Shown: in pieces, positions 27,939 through 42,100 of the stretch | Layout: each line of letters starts with the position of its first letter | Numbering within the stretch: the first letter of the stretch is position 1 | NCBI RefSeq assembly: GCF_000090795.2 | Contig: NW_003546250.1 | Location: 416,431 to 480,430 of the forward strand | Direction: 5' to 3' | Length of the DNA: 64,000 nt | From: Amphimedon queenslandica | Lineage: Eukaryota > Porifera > Demospongiae > Haplosclerida > Niphatidae | Program-made: the position numbers and the translations under genes | The notes under the pieces: generated by a model | Database searches by the model: none | Told to the model about the DNA's origin: nothing | What the model saw: the letters and a program-made list of their open reading frames with translations, nothing else

Positions 27939-29428
27939 ATATTTTATTGTTGATTTTTATTTTCTCTAGCTCATGAATATGAAAAAGAGTTTGACCAGTA
28001 TGAGGATATTGATGGCGAAGTCTTGGCCCCGCCTGAAGCTGCCACGCCTACTTCTAATGACAAAGTGGAATCTAATGGTAACTTATTTATGTCTATTTCT
28101 CTTTATTTAATAATAATAATAACTATATTAATCAAAATAAATAGTTAAATAATAGAATAAATATTGTTAATTCTGTTGATATTAAAATTGTATCTGAAGT
28201 TCAACAGCTCATCTGATTTTGTTTATAATATCAGCATTTTAATATTATCATATCTAATAAAAAATGTTTAAGAAGATTCTTTTTTTTATTTTTCGATTAA
28301 TTTTTAATTCTCTCACAGCCAGTGGAGGTAGTAAGAAGTCTTCAAGAGCCTCAGTGGACAGTGGAATGGACACAGAAAGATCATCATCGAATTCGTCGTC
28401 TCCAGGATCAGCTACTGAACTAATAGACAGTAAAGCAAGTAAGAGAGGGAGGCGGAGGAAAATTATAATTAATTCATTGACGATTTTATTTGATTAGCAT
28501 GTACATGTACATTAATGGTTGCATTGTGGTTAAATAAAATTGACAAAAAATTGACCTAAAATTAACAAAACCATAGCAAAAATTTATCCTTATTTACGGC
28601 TATTTTCTCTCTTTTTTAGGTTTTAGTATAGGCACCCTGCCAGTACCAGGTGGTGCCAGTGACTGCCCTCCTCCTCCTCACCCTCCTTCCTCTTCCTCTA
28701 TCGGGGGACTAACCAGCTCTAGTGCTCCTCCTAACTTCAATGGAGGCTGCTGGGAAGATGATATTGAGAAAGATGGACCTAATAACAGTTGAGTATAAAA
28801 CATCATACCAGCTCCTATACACATGTATATATTTATGCTTGTGCATCTAGAATGTATATCTACTTGTATTCTGTATTGATACAACACATGTACATGTACA
28901 TACACAACTTGTATTATTATGATATTTTCTTTTCTATTATTATGTAGGAGTTCTGTCAAGAAAACTAAAGCGGACCACGTCAGCTAATTATGTATCCAAC
29001 GGTAAGGCCGATATCCCCTCCCTTTCTCCTAATGTCTCTTATAGGCAGTGGCCTATAAAGTTTTGGAGTTGACTAGTTCTTCTTAATATTTGCATTATTC
29101 ACAAGCTTGTTCACTCCAACCCTGACTCATTTTATCATTTACATATTTATATTTAGGACCAGAAGTTGACTCACCCGACGGCAAACATAAAAATCGATCC
29201 TTTCCAGCGACAGCTGCTAAAAATTCAACCGCCTCCTTCTCCTCTGCTTACTTTTCATCCTCTTCTTCCATGTCTTCTTCGATCTCTTCTGCTGTTTATC
29301 CCTTGAATCATGTTACCGTGGGAATGGGAATGGTCTCTGTAGGCACTCAGACGTCTCTGAGTCCAACGGTGGAGTCAATGTCACCTCTTGGATCAACTAT
29401 GTTGTTCACTTCAAGCGGCTACAGATAA
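22207..29428 (+). CDS. MAP3K-like (NIK/TPL2-type) protein kinase
   Basis: Twelve exons: 22207-22515, 22736-23092, 23364-23685, 24907-25053, 26261-26397, 26562-26693, 27140-27311, 27970-28077, 28319-28438, 28620-28787, 28948-29001, 29157-29428 (765 aa). The N-terminal 220 residues are Gln/Gly/Pro-rich. The kinase domain (about 235-500) shows GEGGFGTVYA, FAIKCNKH, MELATNGSLDELL, the catalytic loop LHLDLKCANVLL, TDFGSAV, YFSAPEAI, SADIWSVLCCLVEMITGHLPW and RNPKDRPTALKLL. The HRD arginine is Leu, so it is a non-RD kinase, as are NIK and TPL2; the placement in that group is by overall look and is tentative. The 260-residue tail is Ser-rich. The ATG at 22207 is the first in the long open first exon. 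A splice pair at 29430/29931 suggests an intron in the 3' UTR. Confidence 0.82.
23686..24906 (+). other. Long kinase intron with GT repeat and non-repetitive block
   Basis: This 1.2-kb intron contains a GT run (23836-23867). The block at about 24440-24610 is richer in CpG than its surroundings and has no open frame through it. I cannot say whether it is a regulatory element. Confidence 0.35.
25054..26260 (+). other. Long kinase intron without recognised features
   Basis: This 1.2-kb AT-rich intron separates the HLDLK exon from the CANVLL exon. ACATGT palindromes occur at about 25585-25610 and 26130-26205. No exon or element is recognised. Confidence 0.4.
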
Positions 29429-30290
29429 AGTGAGTGAGGCCACTACTGTCTGACAAAAGTGTTGAGAGATTGAGAGAGAAAGAAATTGGAGGATTTAAGT
29501 GTACATGTACAGCTGGTACATTTTGGAGGCATGAAATTTGGCGAATTTGTGGCCATCTGCTATTGAGCATGTGTACAATAGTTTAAAATGGTGGATTTTA
29601 ATTATTTTGGCAAATTGTGATGCATATATAGAGATAGAGATTAAAATTAGAGAGAGGTACTGTATGAGTGTTTGTATGTGGGAAAATAATTGAAAGTGCT
29701 GGGAGATTGAGAGGGAAAGAAAGGGAGAGAGAGAGAGGGAGAAAGAAAGGGAGAAGTCCTCACACGAGGGAAAGCAGCTGTACTGTGAATTGAAGGATAC
29801 AAAGGGACAGAGAGTTTGTGTACGATATATTGAGGCATTATTATGATTTGGTAAAGTGTGCGCATGTGAAGTACAAGGAGAAAGATGTATATTTTAAGAT
29901 TAATCTTTTTTATAATTTTTGTTTTCTCTAGGGAAATGGAGCCTCCACTTGCCTCAGAGACTTAATGTTATAAATATTATTCTTTTTTAATGGAAACACT
30001 TGTGTATAAAAATTACAATAGTGATATGTTACTGAACAAATCAATTGTACATGTATTCATTTCCCTTTTCTCTTGATCTTTTTTAAAACTTTTATCTCTA
30101 TGACTATTATATACTCTTCATGAATGACAATATGAAGGATAAAACACTGTTCTTTATAATCTCTTTCCAACTCACTGTATGAGTGACTCAATGTGTATAA
30201 TCATTACTACTTTTAAATATTGATTTTTTTTATAAATTCATTTTCATTAAATTTTCATTATTTCTATTATGATGATACGTTATAAATAAG
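29429..30290. other. 3' UTR of MAP3K-like gene and convergent end of membrane-protein gene
   Basis: The 862 bp include a probable 3' UTR intron (GTGAGT at 29430, TCTCTAG ending 29931), a GA-rich stretch at 29700-29755 and a one-sided copy of a MITE-like end near 29508. The rest is AT-rich with no gene seen. Confidence 0.45.
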
Positions 30291-31309
30291 CTATGTGATA
30301 ATATCTCTGCTATTATTATCATCGTTGCTGTGATGATCATTATGATTGTCATAGTCCGGTGATTGAGGGGAATGTGTTTGTAACTTGTTCAAATCTTTCT
30401 CATCAAGTCCCAGTTTTGATAGCTCTTGGTCTAAGAATTCAATCCTCTCTCTCTCTTGTTTCAAGTGTTCTTCCAGTAGGCTGATGTCTGCCTTCAAATT
30501 GTCGGCTTTTAAGTCCCTGTGCCAAAATTCCAACCAAGCTATTTCAAACTTTTCCTAAAATGAAAGATTGGACATAAGAAACTGATAAAATTTTATTTTT
30601 AGAAATACTTGAGCTGCATGATTCCAAATCAAAATTAGAATTTTTAAAGTTGCTCCAAAATTGGGCCAAATTAAGTCCCTGTACTATAGTACAGGGTCTT
30701 TGGCCAAATTTTGCCAAAAATGAAAAGGAGAGAATTCTTCATTTTTATAATCTTTCCTGATACATATACACGTTCTTATGTTGTGTAGAAAGTTTGAGCT
30801 GATTCCGATCACATTTGAATTTTTTATGAATTTTTAAAGTTGCTCCAAAATCGGGCCAAAGTCCCTGTACTATAGTACAGGGTCGTTGGTCAAATTTTGC
30901 CAAAAATAAAAAGTAGAAAATTCTTCATTTTTATAATTTTTCCTGATACATATACATGTCCTTATGTTGTGTAGAAAGTTTAAGCTGATTTCGATCACAT
31001 TTGGATTCGAAAGTTCACTTAGGAATCAGGCAAAAGACAATATTTTGCTATAAATGAACAAAAGCTCTTACAAAGGTCCATTTTTGGTCCTTTGATAATT
31101 CAGGATAATTTATTTCAATAGCTTTCCTCTTTCTCCAGAGCTCAAACTGGTCATAAGTTAATTGACCTAACAATCAAAGAGGAGCAATCACATTATAATC
31201 ATCAGTCAAAGAATAGGTTTCACATATTAATTTAATTCAGTGACTTACTTCCAACACCTGCTAAAATACCGCCAAAACCATGCAATAAAACAGAGGCTAT
31301 GCTTCTCCC

Positions 31310-31383
<74 letters not shown>

Positions 31384-31960
31384 GTATAATTACTTGACAC
31401 AGCAGCTAATATTATTCCAACAGTACAGCCACTAGCTGCATTAACTGCATAACCCAATGTCCTTTCATTCACTATATCATTTTGTTGCTCACCAGCATCT
31501 CTAATATCATCTACCAGTTTTAATAAACCAAATCGAATACCTACAAGTATAAAAACACAAAATATATCATTCTTATATCGTGTTAGCAGCTTGTTTAGTG
31601 TCAAAAAAACAATCAGTTACAATGTTACGACAAGAAATAATTCGACACTGAACTTCTTTGTCTATACCTAAAAACGATGCCGTTGCAAATGCAAAATTAG
31701 CTCCGACTGATAATGGATAGATGTACAAAGGTTTATTCCTGTACCATCCGATGGCTAGGCCTACTCCTGAGCCGAGGAAGGCTGCACAAGCCACGCCTTT
31801 AGCTACAGGCTGCCATTTCTCCTTATCCAGTGGAAGAGGGTGCTCTTTCAAGTGAGAATAAAGTTTACCACTAGCAGAGCCGAGTATTCCTAAAGGACTC
31901 TTAAAATTACTTGAAAAATTTCACAAGTGTTTCTTACCAGCAAGAATAAAACCTCTCCAT
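30291..31960 (-). CDS. Predicted multi-pass membrane protein, Tim17-like hydrophobic segments
   Basis: Exons: 31938-31960, 31668-31897, 31394-31540, 31249-31308, 31072-31166, 30291-30554 (272 aa if the first exon is right). Hydrophobic segments are Gly/Ala-rich: VACAAFLGSGVGLAIGWY, YPLSVGANFAFATASFLG, NAASGCTVGIILAAVS and SIASVLLHGFGGILAGVG. These resemble the small-residue helices of the Tim17/22/23 family, which points to a mitochondrial inner-membrane protein, but this is inference from pattern alone. The C-terminal 100 residues are a charged helix (ADISLLEEHLKQERERIEFL) then a His/Asn/Asp-rich tail. The first intron would be only 40 bp and the start codon is the least certain part. Two family repeats of 186 bp lie in the last intron. 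Confidence 0.72.
30610..31015 (+). repeat. 186-bp palindrome-cored tandem repeat, two units
   Basis: Cores TACTATAGTA at 30682 and 30868 are exactly 186 bp apart, flanked by GATTCCGATCACATTTGAAT and CCTGATACATATAC. It lies in the last intron of the membrane-protein gene, antisense to that gene. Confidence 0.88.
31309..31382. repeat. TAA microsatellite at an intron edge
   Basis: A pure ATA/TAA array of about 70 bp fills almost the whole 85-bp intron between exons 31394-31540 and 31249-31308. The acceptor AG on the minus strand is directly at its end. Confidence 0.9.
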
Positions 31961-32067
31961 TTTATTTTCATTACCGTATTTAGATCTAAATTTATTTATG
32001 GCTCACTCATTTTAATTTTTTCCTTCAATTTGCAATCCTTTAAATTAGAAAGCTTATTGTTTTCAAG
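31961..32067. promoter_or_regulatory. 107-bp bidirectional promoter region
   Basis: Start codons of two small membrane-protein genes face away from each other across 107 bp, so the 5' UTRs and promoters must overlap or be minimal. No TATA box is obvious. Confidence 0.6.
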
Positions 32068-32403
32068 ATGGAAGGTGCCAGGAGAGTTTACTTACACAGA
32101 GTTGCGTTGGAGTCTCCTCACACTAAAAACAAGATTAAAGCGGTCCAAGGTCTAGCTGAGGTAAGGCCCCCTTCATTCTCCAAGTCCTTAAACCTTTTCC
32201 ACAGAAAACAAGAACTCCTTTCACTCATATTAGACACAGATGGGACGCAAGGATATTTAAGTGAGCAGTTGTGGTTCTGTATGCATCAATATTCATATGT
32301 TTCTTGTAGAGGTGTAAAACTGGTCACTATCGCTGGTCTAGGATTGACGCTTCTGACCATGTACAGAATGGCGAGTGGTGAAATGTCAAAGAGCATCATA
32401 TGA
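32068..32403 (+). CDS. Small single-pass membrane protein, 80 residues
   Basis: Three exons: 32068-32160, 32205-32260, 32310-32403. Introns are 44 and 49 bp with GTAAGG/CCACAG and GTGAGC/TTGTAG sites and matching phases, giving 80 residues. The N-terminal half is basic (MEGARRVYLHRVALESPHTK), the middle has HIRHRWDARIFKG, and one hydrophobic helix (VKLVTIAGLGLTLLTMYR) is followed by a short polar tail. Tail-anchored or mitochondrial single-pass topology is the simplest reading. I do not recognise the family. Without splicing, the frame runs into a different, longer reading, which is probably spurious. Confidence 0.75.
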   Translation: MEGARRVYLHRVALESPHTKNKIKAVQGLAEVRPPSFSKSLNLFHRKQELLSLILDTDGTQGYLSEQLWFCMHQYSYVSCRGVKLVTIAGLGLTLLTMYRMASGEMSKSII

Positions 32404-32566
32404 TAATAATAATAAATAATAATAATTAAAAAAAATACCCGGACTCAAATAATAGTATTTTAATTATAAAACTATAATAATTATATGCAAGCAAAATTGA
32501 ATAGTGAGACAATATAGTAGTAGTAGTGTATATTATCAATAGCAATTATTTCAAATAAAAGATAAA

Positions 32567-34330
32567 TCAAGAGCAACAGCCAAACCTACGTCTCCCTTTA
32601 CTCATCTGTGACACGACCGTCCACTGATTGAGGGACTGAGAGAACTCCTCCACCGTAACACAGTATTCAGTTCCTGTGTAGCCTCCTAAAGCATACATCT
32701 TATTACCTACTACAGCAACCCCCACTCCACTGCGTGCGTCTATCATTCTATTCACTGATGTCCATTTATTCGTGTTTGGGTCATAAGAATCAACCATAGC
32801 GAGACTACGGGAGCAGTAACACCCTCCAACTACATATAGAGTCTCGCCAAGGACCCCGGCACTGGACATACAGCGTGGAGACCCCATCTCCGCTATGAGC
32901 GTCCATTTATCAGTCAAAGGGTCGTATACTTCACATGAAGAGAGGTCAGAGGCCCCGTCATAGCCTCCAAATATGTACAACTTGTCATTGAGGACGGCAG
33001 TGGCTGACATGCTGCGGGAAATGTTCATCTCACTCACGTAAGACCAGCTGTCGGACTCCGGATTGTACTTCTCGACACTTTTGAGACAGCTGGAGTAGCC
33101 ATTATAACCGCCCACGGCATACAAGACACCATTTACTACAGCACCTGATACACTGCTTCTCTCTTGATTAAGGTCTCCTACTCTCGTCCACTTATCAAGG
33201 TTCGGATCGTAGCGTTCAGCCAGTCGGAGTGCATCACGCCCGTCAGAGCCACCCATCACATAGATCAAGTTATCTATAATGCCAAGACCTACTCCTCGTC
33301 TAGCTATATGAACCGAAGCCAACTCCCTCCAGGTATTCTTTAACGGGTCGTACTCCTCAACAGTGTTTACTGTTGTCCTAGGGAAAGTCTCTCCACCCAC
33401 CATGTATATAAGCGAATGGCGAGTGGATTGACGTGGGTGGTATGGATCGAAATCAGTCGTTTGAGAGGATAGAAAACCATTGAGTTGACTAGCTATTAGA
33501 GAATGCAATGGATCGTTAGGAGGGAATACACCATTGAGGACTTTCTCTTGTAATATAGATTGAGATATTAGCGGCAGTTTGATGTACTGTATCAAGGACG
33601 GCAGGTGCCTTACTCTTTCTGGCCTGTCGTGACCGTACCAGAGTAACACGGAGTCCAATATGTCGACTTCTGTTTGTATCTGTATGTCACCAGACTGTAT
33701 CAGGGTTTGCAAATGAATTGAGGAGAGGCTAAGGAATTCCTCGGATTCCATCACTTCGCGAAAATGCTCCAATGCATATTTCCAGCTGGCTTCTGCTAGC
33801 GAGGAGCAACCGTGAATATCGGCAAATTGGTACATACCGAGACAATTCTCTGGATCGAGACGTGCCAACAGGAAATCAGAGCAAGCCTCTACTACTGACA
33901 TTATCCCTAGCAGAGATGCAGCGTGGAGGAGTGCCTGCACGTTGGACTCTGTTATTACGAGGCTTGAGGAATAAAGGAAGCTAATGAGTGACTCAAGAGG
34001 AAGTGGATCGACGTCTTTAAGACTGATACGTGTCTGAGTACTCTCTTTAAGGTCATTCTTGAACATGGCAGAGAAGTACGGACTCCCGGCGGCCAGGACT
34101 ATGCGGTGAGCAGGGAATTCTTGCTCGTTAATGACTAACGTTACATCACAGAAACGTCTCTCGTGGTAAAGATCTTGTAAACTCTGGAGGATGTGGCCAG
34201 GATGATTGACTGACTGGAAATAGAATGGGCTTGCAGATATGGTGCTGCTGCCATTTGTAGTGACTGTGGAGGAAAATAAAATAAGTTATTATGTCAATGG
34301 TAATAAAGAGAAAAAGAAATTACCTGCCAT
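32567..34330 (-). CDS. BTB-BACK-Kelch (KLHL-type) cullin-3 adaptor
   Basis: Two coding exons: 34324-34330 (ATGGCAG) and 32567-34263, 567 aa. The BTB domain (about residues 25-130) has RRFCDVTLVINEQEFPAHR and LAAGSPYFSAMF. BACK follows (NCLGMYQFADIHGCSSL, then LPSLIQYIKLPL). Six Kelch blades span about 280-567, with repeated GG pairs and YDPxxxxW motifs (YMVGGE, YVMGGS, YAVGGY, YIFGGY, YVVGGC, YALGGY). The family recruits substrates to CUL3 ubiquitin ligases; the substrate cannot be told. The one large exon fits many KLHL genes. The start was chosen because the 7-nt exon has an exact phase match and a good GTAATT donor. It is head-to-head with the first ARF gene, 229 bp apart. Confidence 0.93.
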
Positions 34331-34538
34331 TTGCAACCCTGATCAAAAACCTGATGCTGAGTGTGTGATGATGATTATGATAGTCTGGATAATCACTCCA
34401 ATATTTTTTTACAAACCACACCCATTTCAGCTGGAGACACGCCCTCTTAATTAAGAAGGTGGTGTTTCCGTATAGAAAATAGCCTACTGAGTTTCTGTGT
34501 CTTCCCTCTCTTGCTTGCTTTTTCTCCCTTCTCTGTAG

Positions 34539-37172
<2,634 letters not shown>

Positions 37173-37505
37173 TACGAGAACACGACTATAGAGCTACAAT
37201 GTCTAGAGAGCTTTCAATGCATTATTAATAATGGATGTTCTAATAATTATTAATATTAATAAGTAATAATAATAATAATAATAGCTTAATATTGGCTTCA
37301 AGATATCATTTTTGTTCTTTTTGTACACTTTGATTTTGTTGTGCTAATAATTATTGTTAAAATAAAATTTTTTACATAATCAAAAACAGTTATCAGTATA
37401 CGGGGGTGGGCGGAGAAGGGCGTGGTAAACTCATTTGCAAATTTTCATTTTTGCATATGACAGGGAGCCATAATAGAGGGGGAAAGAGAAACAAAGTACA
37501 AGAGA
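37173..37505. other. ARF copy b 3' UTR and MMADHC upstream region
   Basis: The 333 bp hold AATAAA at 37361-37366, then a GC-richer promoter-like stretch (GGGGGTGGGCGGAG at about 37400) just before MMADHC. Confidence 0.5.
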
Positions 37506-39067
37506 ATGTCAAAGGTAATCCCTTTCTCTTATGTCATTGTTTATAATCCTATTCCTCTAGATCACGGGTGCCTCACGTGTAGTGGCATACCTTCCTAGCT
37601 TAAGAACCTTTCTTCATCGATTAAGAGCGACCACCAAAACTCCCTCAAGATTAGCTCCTACTTTACTGACAGAGACGCCTGCTTTTGTCGTCCCAACTTT
37701 AAATACAGCTGCTCAAGGGCGTATGGGGAGAATACAGGCTCACCAAGTCTCTGGTAAAGGAAGAATAGTGATATACATGTACATATATGTCAGTATACAT
37801 GTAATCAAGTTATCATGGTGATGATAGTAAATAGATGTACTATTGTTCAAGCCTAATTGTTACACTATTGTTTGTTAAGTGGAACCGGTAGAGGCAATAC
37901 AGTGCTAAAACAATAATCATTTGTTGTAATTGAGCAAGCAACACAAAGGACTCCATAAAGAATCAACATACACTCACTGTGGATATACACACTGTGTTAC
38001 ATTTTCATGTTGATTATATTACTCTAACATAAAAGTAATGCCTATGTTTATGGCATAAGTTTACTTTCATTATGTCACATAAACTAACATATTGTACATG
38101 TAGGTGTGTGCATGCATACATGCACCTGTACTTTCCTGAGTATAAGTCTTGTCAACATACTCTTGGTCTTGTTGAGTCCAAAGAAGTCAAATTCAAAGCT
38201 TTTTGTGTGTTCTTTCTAAACAGATGCCCTTGAAGAGGACGAAGCAATGGCAAGACTTGGTCTACAGCCGGGACTAATACTACCAGGTGCTACTGGACTA
38301 GTCATAGAAGAGACAGAGAAAGATGAAGGACTGGCAGAGGATGAAGAGGCAGACAGTTCGGTCAGAGAAACCTCGACGTCACTGGTTTCCAGTGAAAACG
38401 TTGAGTGTTGTCTCCAGGAGTGCCCGTCTTTCCTTCACGACGAACTGATGCTCTTATTTCCGGACGTGTCACTAAGTGTAGGGGAGCTAAGGATACTGAC
38501 ACTCTGCGAGAGAACTCACCACGACATGACTGGATGGTCACATCTAATTGAAGAAGAGAGAGAGGATCTCTTAGGACATGTAAGAAAGTGCACTTTCTTC
38601 AAGTATTACACATAACTACATGTATGTACATGTATATTCTGTATTATTTATTCTTGGCTTCTTTTTTTGACAGTTCATTGATAGTGCTAAGGAGATATGC
38701 AGTCGACTAATAAGCGAAGGATACTGGGCAGATTTTATAGATCCATCATCAGGAAGAGCAGTAAGCGGGAGAGAGAGAGAGACAGAGAAAGAGAGAGACA
38801 GAGAGAGAGAGACAGAGACAGACAGAGAGTAGTGTGACAATGTACTATTAATGAACTACCTTTCTCCTACAGTTCTATGGTCCATATACTCCGCATACAT
38901 TTTACGAGACTGATGAGAGATTCAGGTATCTTGGATTTGACATATTAGACTTAGGATGCTGCAAATGCATCACTCACCCCTCGTGGGGCTCACACACGTT
39001 CGTGGGAACAATATTTACTAGTGCACCCGTCAACGCACCACCTCTGGAACTCATATTAAAGTTATAA
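37506..39067 (+). CDS. MMADHC: Mitochondrial/cytosolic cobalamin trafficking protein, MMADHC (cblD)
   Basis: Five exons: 37506-37514, 37561-37753, 38224-38579, 38674-38760, 38873-39067 (279 aa; human 296). The N terminus is basic and Ser/Thr-rich ([20 protein letters not shown]), consistent with a mitochondrial targeting sequence. The C-terminal domain contains the hallmark block [20 protein letters not shown], then [20 protein letters not shown] and [14 protein letters not shown], matching vertebrate MMADHC closely. The protein directs cob(II)alamin from MMACHC to methionine synthase and methylmalonyl-CoA mutase. The start lies in a 9-nt coding exon (ATGTCAAAG) with a GTAATC donor and a 46-bp intron. 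Its 3' end is 89 bp from that of ELP2 on the other strand. Confidence 0.95.
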
Positions 39068-39156
39068 TAAGAATTATTAATAGTAATAATAATAATAATA
39101 AAATTGAATATATTATTGATTAGTTATATTAACAAAATTAATAATAATTATTATTC

Positions 39157-42100
39157 CTATAACTCCTTTGACTGGATGAGTCCTAGATTTACACGAAACA
39201 ACCTCAGTGATTGATCAGTACTGCATGTGGCCAGTAAGCAATCGTCTTCACTTCCACCTGGTTGCCATTGGATACGTCTCACTGTGGAGGTGTGGCACAT
39301 ACTGCAGCAATTGATTAAGGAAAAATTTGAAATTAAAAAAAAGATCATTGTTGATCAGACACGATCTGTGAATAAATTCTATCATCAAGGAAACACGTAC
39401 AATGTATTATTAATTATTATCGGATACAATGGGTGGAGTTTTGCTAACTCTGACCACGCCCCATTCTCAATAGAAAATGACAGCAATGACAGACTACCAG
39501 TCTCTAAACCAGCAGCTAATACATACCTATCACATGACAATCACATGATAAAGTACACACGCATACAAAACATACTTTCCTTTTTGATATGAAAAAGGTG
39601 CAAAGTCAATGGCAGTCACCGACTGAGACAACTCAAAAGGTTTGGCCGCTAGTGTCCAACCGCCCCCACAATTAATTGGATTATCTAACACAGAATGACC
39701 GTCACTCCATATACAAACCTAATGCATAATGAGAAATTAAATGACATTTTGTTATTATTATCAACTAAAGACAGGGCTTCTTGGTTTGTATGTATAGTTA
39801 CACCTTTCTGTCCCGAGAGGCGGTTGCAAAACAGACATCATCATGACTCCAGCTGCAACTCCAAATGATGCGAGTGTGTGCCTTCGTATTCTTATCCATA
39901 ACTGACACACAGTTCACACTTAGCCTCTCATCACTAGTAGCCCCACCTACCATCAATAACAAAAATAAACAACAAATACCTATTATTATCATCTGTGTTT
40001 CTATACTCTTGGATATACCCGTGCTTGCCTAACAACTATGGCATGTACTATGAAAATTTGAATGTCTGAATAATCATTTCTATTGTCTTCATGTCTTGTC
40101 TGAATCATAGATATTATAGACTATGTAACGTAACCTATATAGGTTACGTAGTCTATAATATCTATGTCTGAATAATTATAATATCTATGTAATTATAATA
40201 AGGCAAGCTCCTCCCAGAGAGGGTGTGGCTAAACTTTCATTAAATCATTTTAAGTTTAACTTTTTAAGACAAGAAGGACATGTTGGATTTTTCTTCTACC
40301 TCTAAGCAATCATAATATGGCACAAATACTGTTGCCTAGATTGACTGAGAGTTTAGGACCTTTCAGACTACCAATCTGCCGCTCCAATACTTAGTCTGAG
40401 TCGAGGTCTGGGTCCAGCTCTTCAAAATTGACTCAGGACATAGAATAAAAAACTTGAGCGGCCGACAATAGAGAGGTAAAGAATTCTAGACAACTCAGCT
40501 TCGATCTACTGGAAAAGAGTCTCACTTACCTCCATAGTACTAGTGCTTATTGCTGGGCATTTTCTCAAGAGTTTGAAGCCTTCCTGTACCAAGATATCCC
40601 CGAGACAGTATTAAATCTAAAGCTCTCGAGACCTTTTCTAACTAAAGGCTAAGCGAAGGGGCCTTGAGAGACTAAGAAAAGCTTTAAACTAAGGCCTATG
40701 GAAGCACTCAGCAGTAGAAAGAGAAAAAAAGATGGACGATGAATAAATTTTTAATGAATTAGCACTAATATGGCAGTACAAGGCATTTACACAGTGTATA
40801 ATGCAGTATTGTAGTGACTGTTAGTATGTGTAGCCGGAAAAATCACGTGCTGTTGCCCGGCGGTCCGGGTAGCCTAGTGGTTGAGGGGATGGGCCCAGAC
40901 CTTGAGGCAAGAAGGTCCGGGTTCGAATCCCCGAAACCGCATTTGTAGAATTTCTTGTAGGTTCTTTAGATAGGTTATAAGCCGTGGCTGGCTTCAGTGG
41001 CANNNNNNNNNNACACAGCTTCAGACTACATTACAGGTTTGTACAGTGCTGGTGACACTCTTCCATTGGCTACCATTCCTCATAGAGTGCACGCTATGAG
41101 TACTGGTAGTCCATGGGGGAGTGCCATTGGTACTGTATAGATCTGTAGAGCTTATCATGCAATTGTGATACATACATGAAGCCTCATACTTACTAGTAAT
41201 ATACATACAGAGCCTTTACATGTACTTAAATAGTAACATATACATACAGAGCCTCATACACACACATACACACACGCCAATTTTTTTTCTTTTTTTTCTT
41301 TTTTTATAATCAGAATACATAAAAAGAAGAGCCTCATATACACACCCTTTTTTATTTAAAAATTAAAAGATAAAAGAATAAAGTGAAAAGGTTCTTGCTC
41401 TCTCTCCTGCAGCTAAAAGCAGCAGCAGTAATATCAATTTTTTTCTAACTAAAAAGAAAACTTGAGCACACAATCTCAAAGATAAAAGATAACAAGCAGA
41501 ATGAATGACAGACAGTACCCTAGTCCTTGTAACACAAAGCATGGCTAGGCCAATAAATTTAATAGTGACACTTGCCATCTGATAATGTGTCAAACTGCCA
41601 TAGACTCCACAGTCTATCACGTGAGACTGCCAATAGTCTATTCCCTGAATGAGAGAAAGACAACTGAGTCACTGTTAGTGAGTGCTTCGTTAGAAGAGCC
41701 ACTTGCATCCAGGATAAGGAATCCCATATTCGAATTGAGGCATACTCAGCCTGACTGGCCTTTAGGAAAGAAATTACATTATCATTATAATAATAATAAT
41801 TATTATTATTTTACTAATGTATCCTTTCTACCTCTTTCATTATATTCTTTTTTTGCTCTCCCTCCCTCTCATTTCCTTCTCCCTTTCTTTTCCTCCCTCC
41901 CCCTCTCTCTCTGTATTACCTTACAAGCTGAAGCAATGTATCTACCATTACTGGCAATAGAGTAAAGCTCATAACTATGTCCATACCTGTAATATGATCA
42001 AAATAACAGTCTCTTTGTAATGAATTCTATTACTCACAATTTTTGTGTCTCAGGCCAAAGAGTGTTTTGTAGTAAATGTTCTTCAATTGGAGGACCTAAA

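Larger units (their letters stand above)
39947..41575 (-). other. 1.6-kb ELP2 intron 14 with gap, palindrome and tRNA-like element
   Basis: This is the longest intron of the gene. It contains an imperfect inverted repeat (40106-40166), a tRNA-like sequence (40860-40941) and ten N (41003-41012). Sequence at 40270-40700 is more complex than the usual introns here, and no exon is recognised in it. Confidence 0.6.

Noticed and set aside
30480-30533. WHRDLKADN, which looks like a kinase catalytic loop
   Set aside because: No glycine loop, DFG or APE motif is near; it is part of the charged C-terminal helix of the membrane-protein gene.
40860-40941. Functional tRNA gene
   Set aside because: The A and B boxes fit, but the acceptor stem is mispaired and no 5-bp anticodon stem with a 7-base loop could be drawn; a SINE is preferred.
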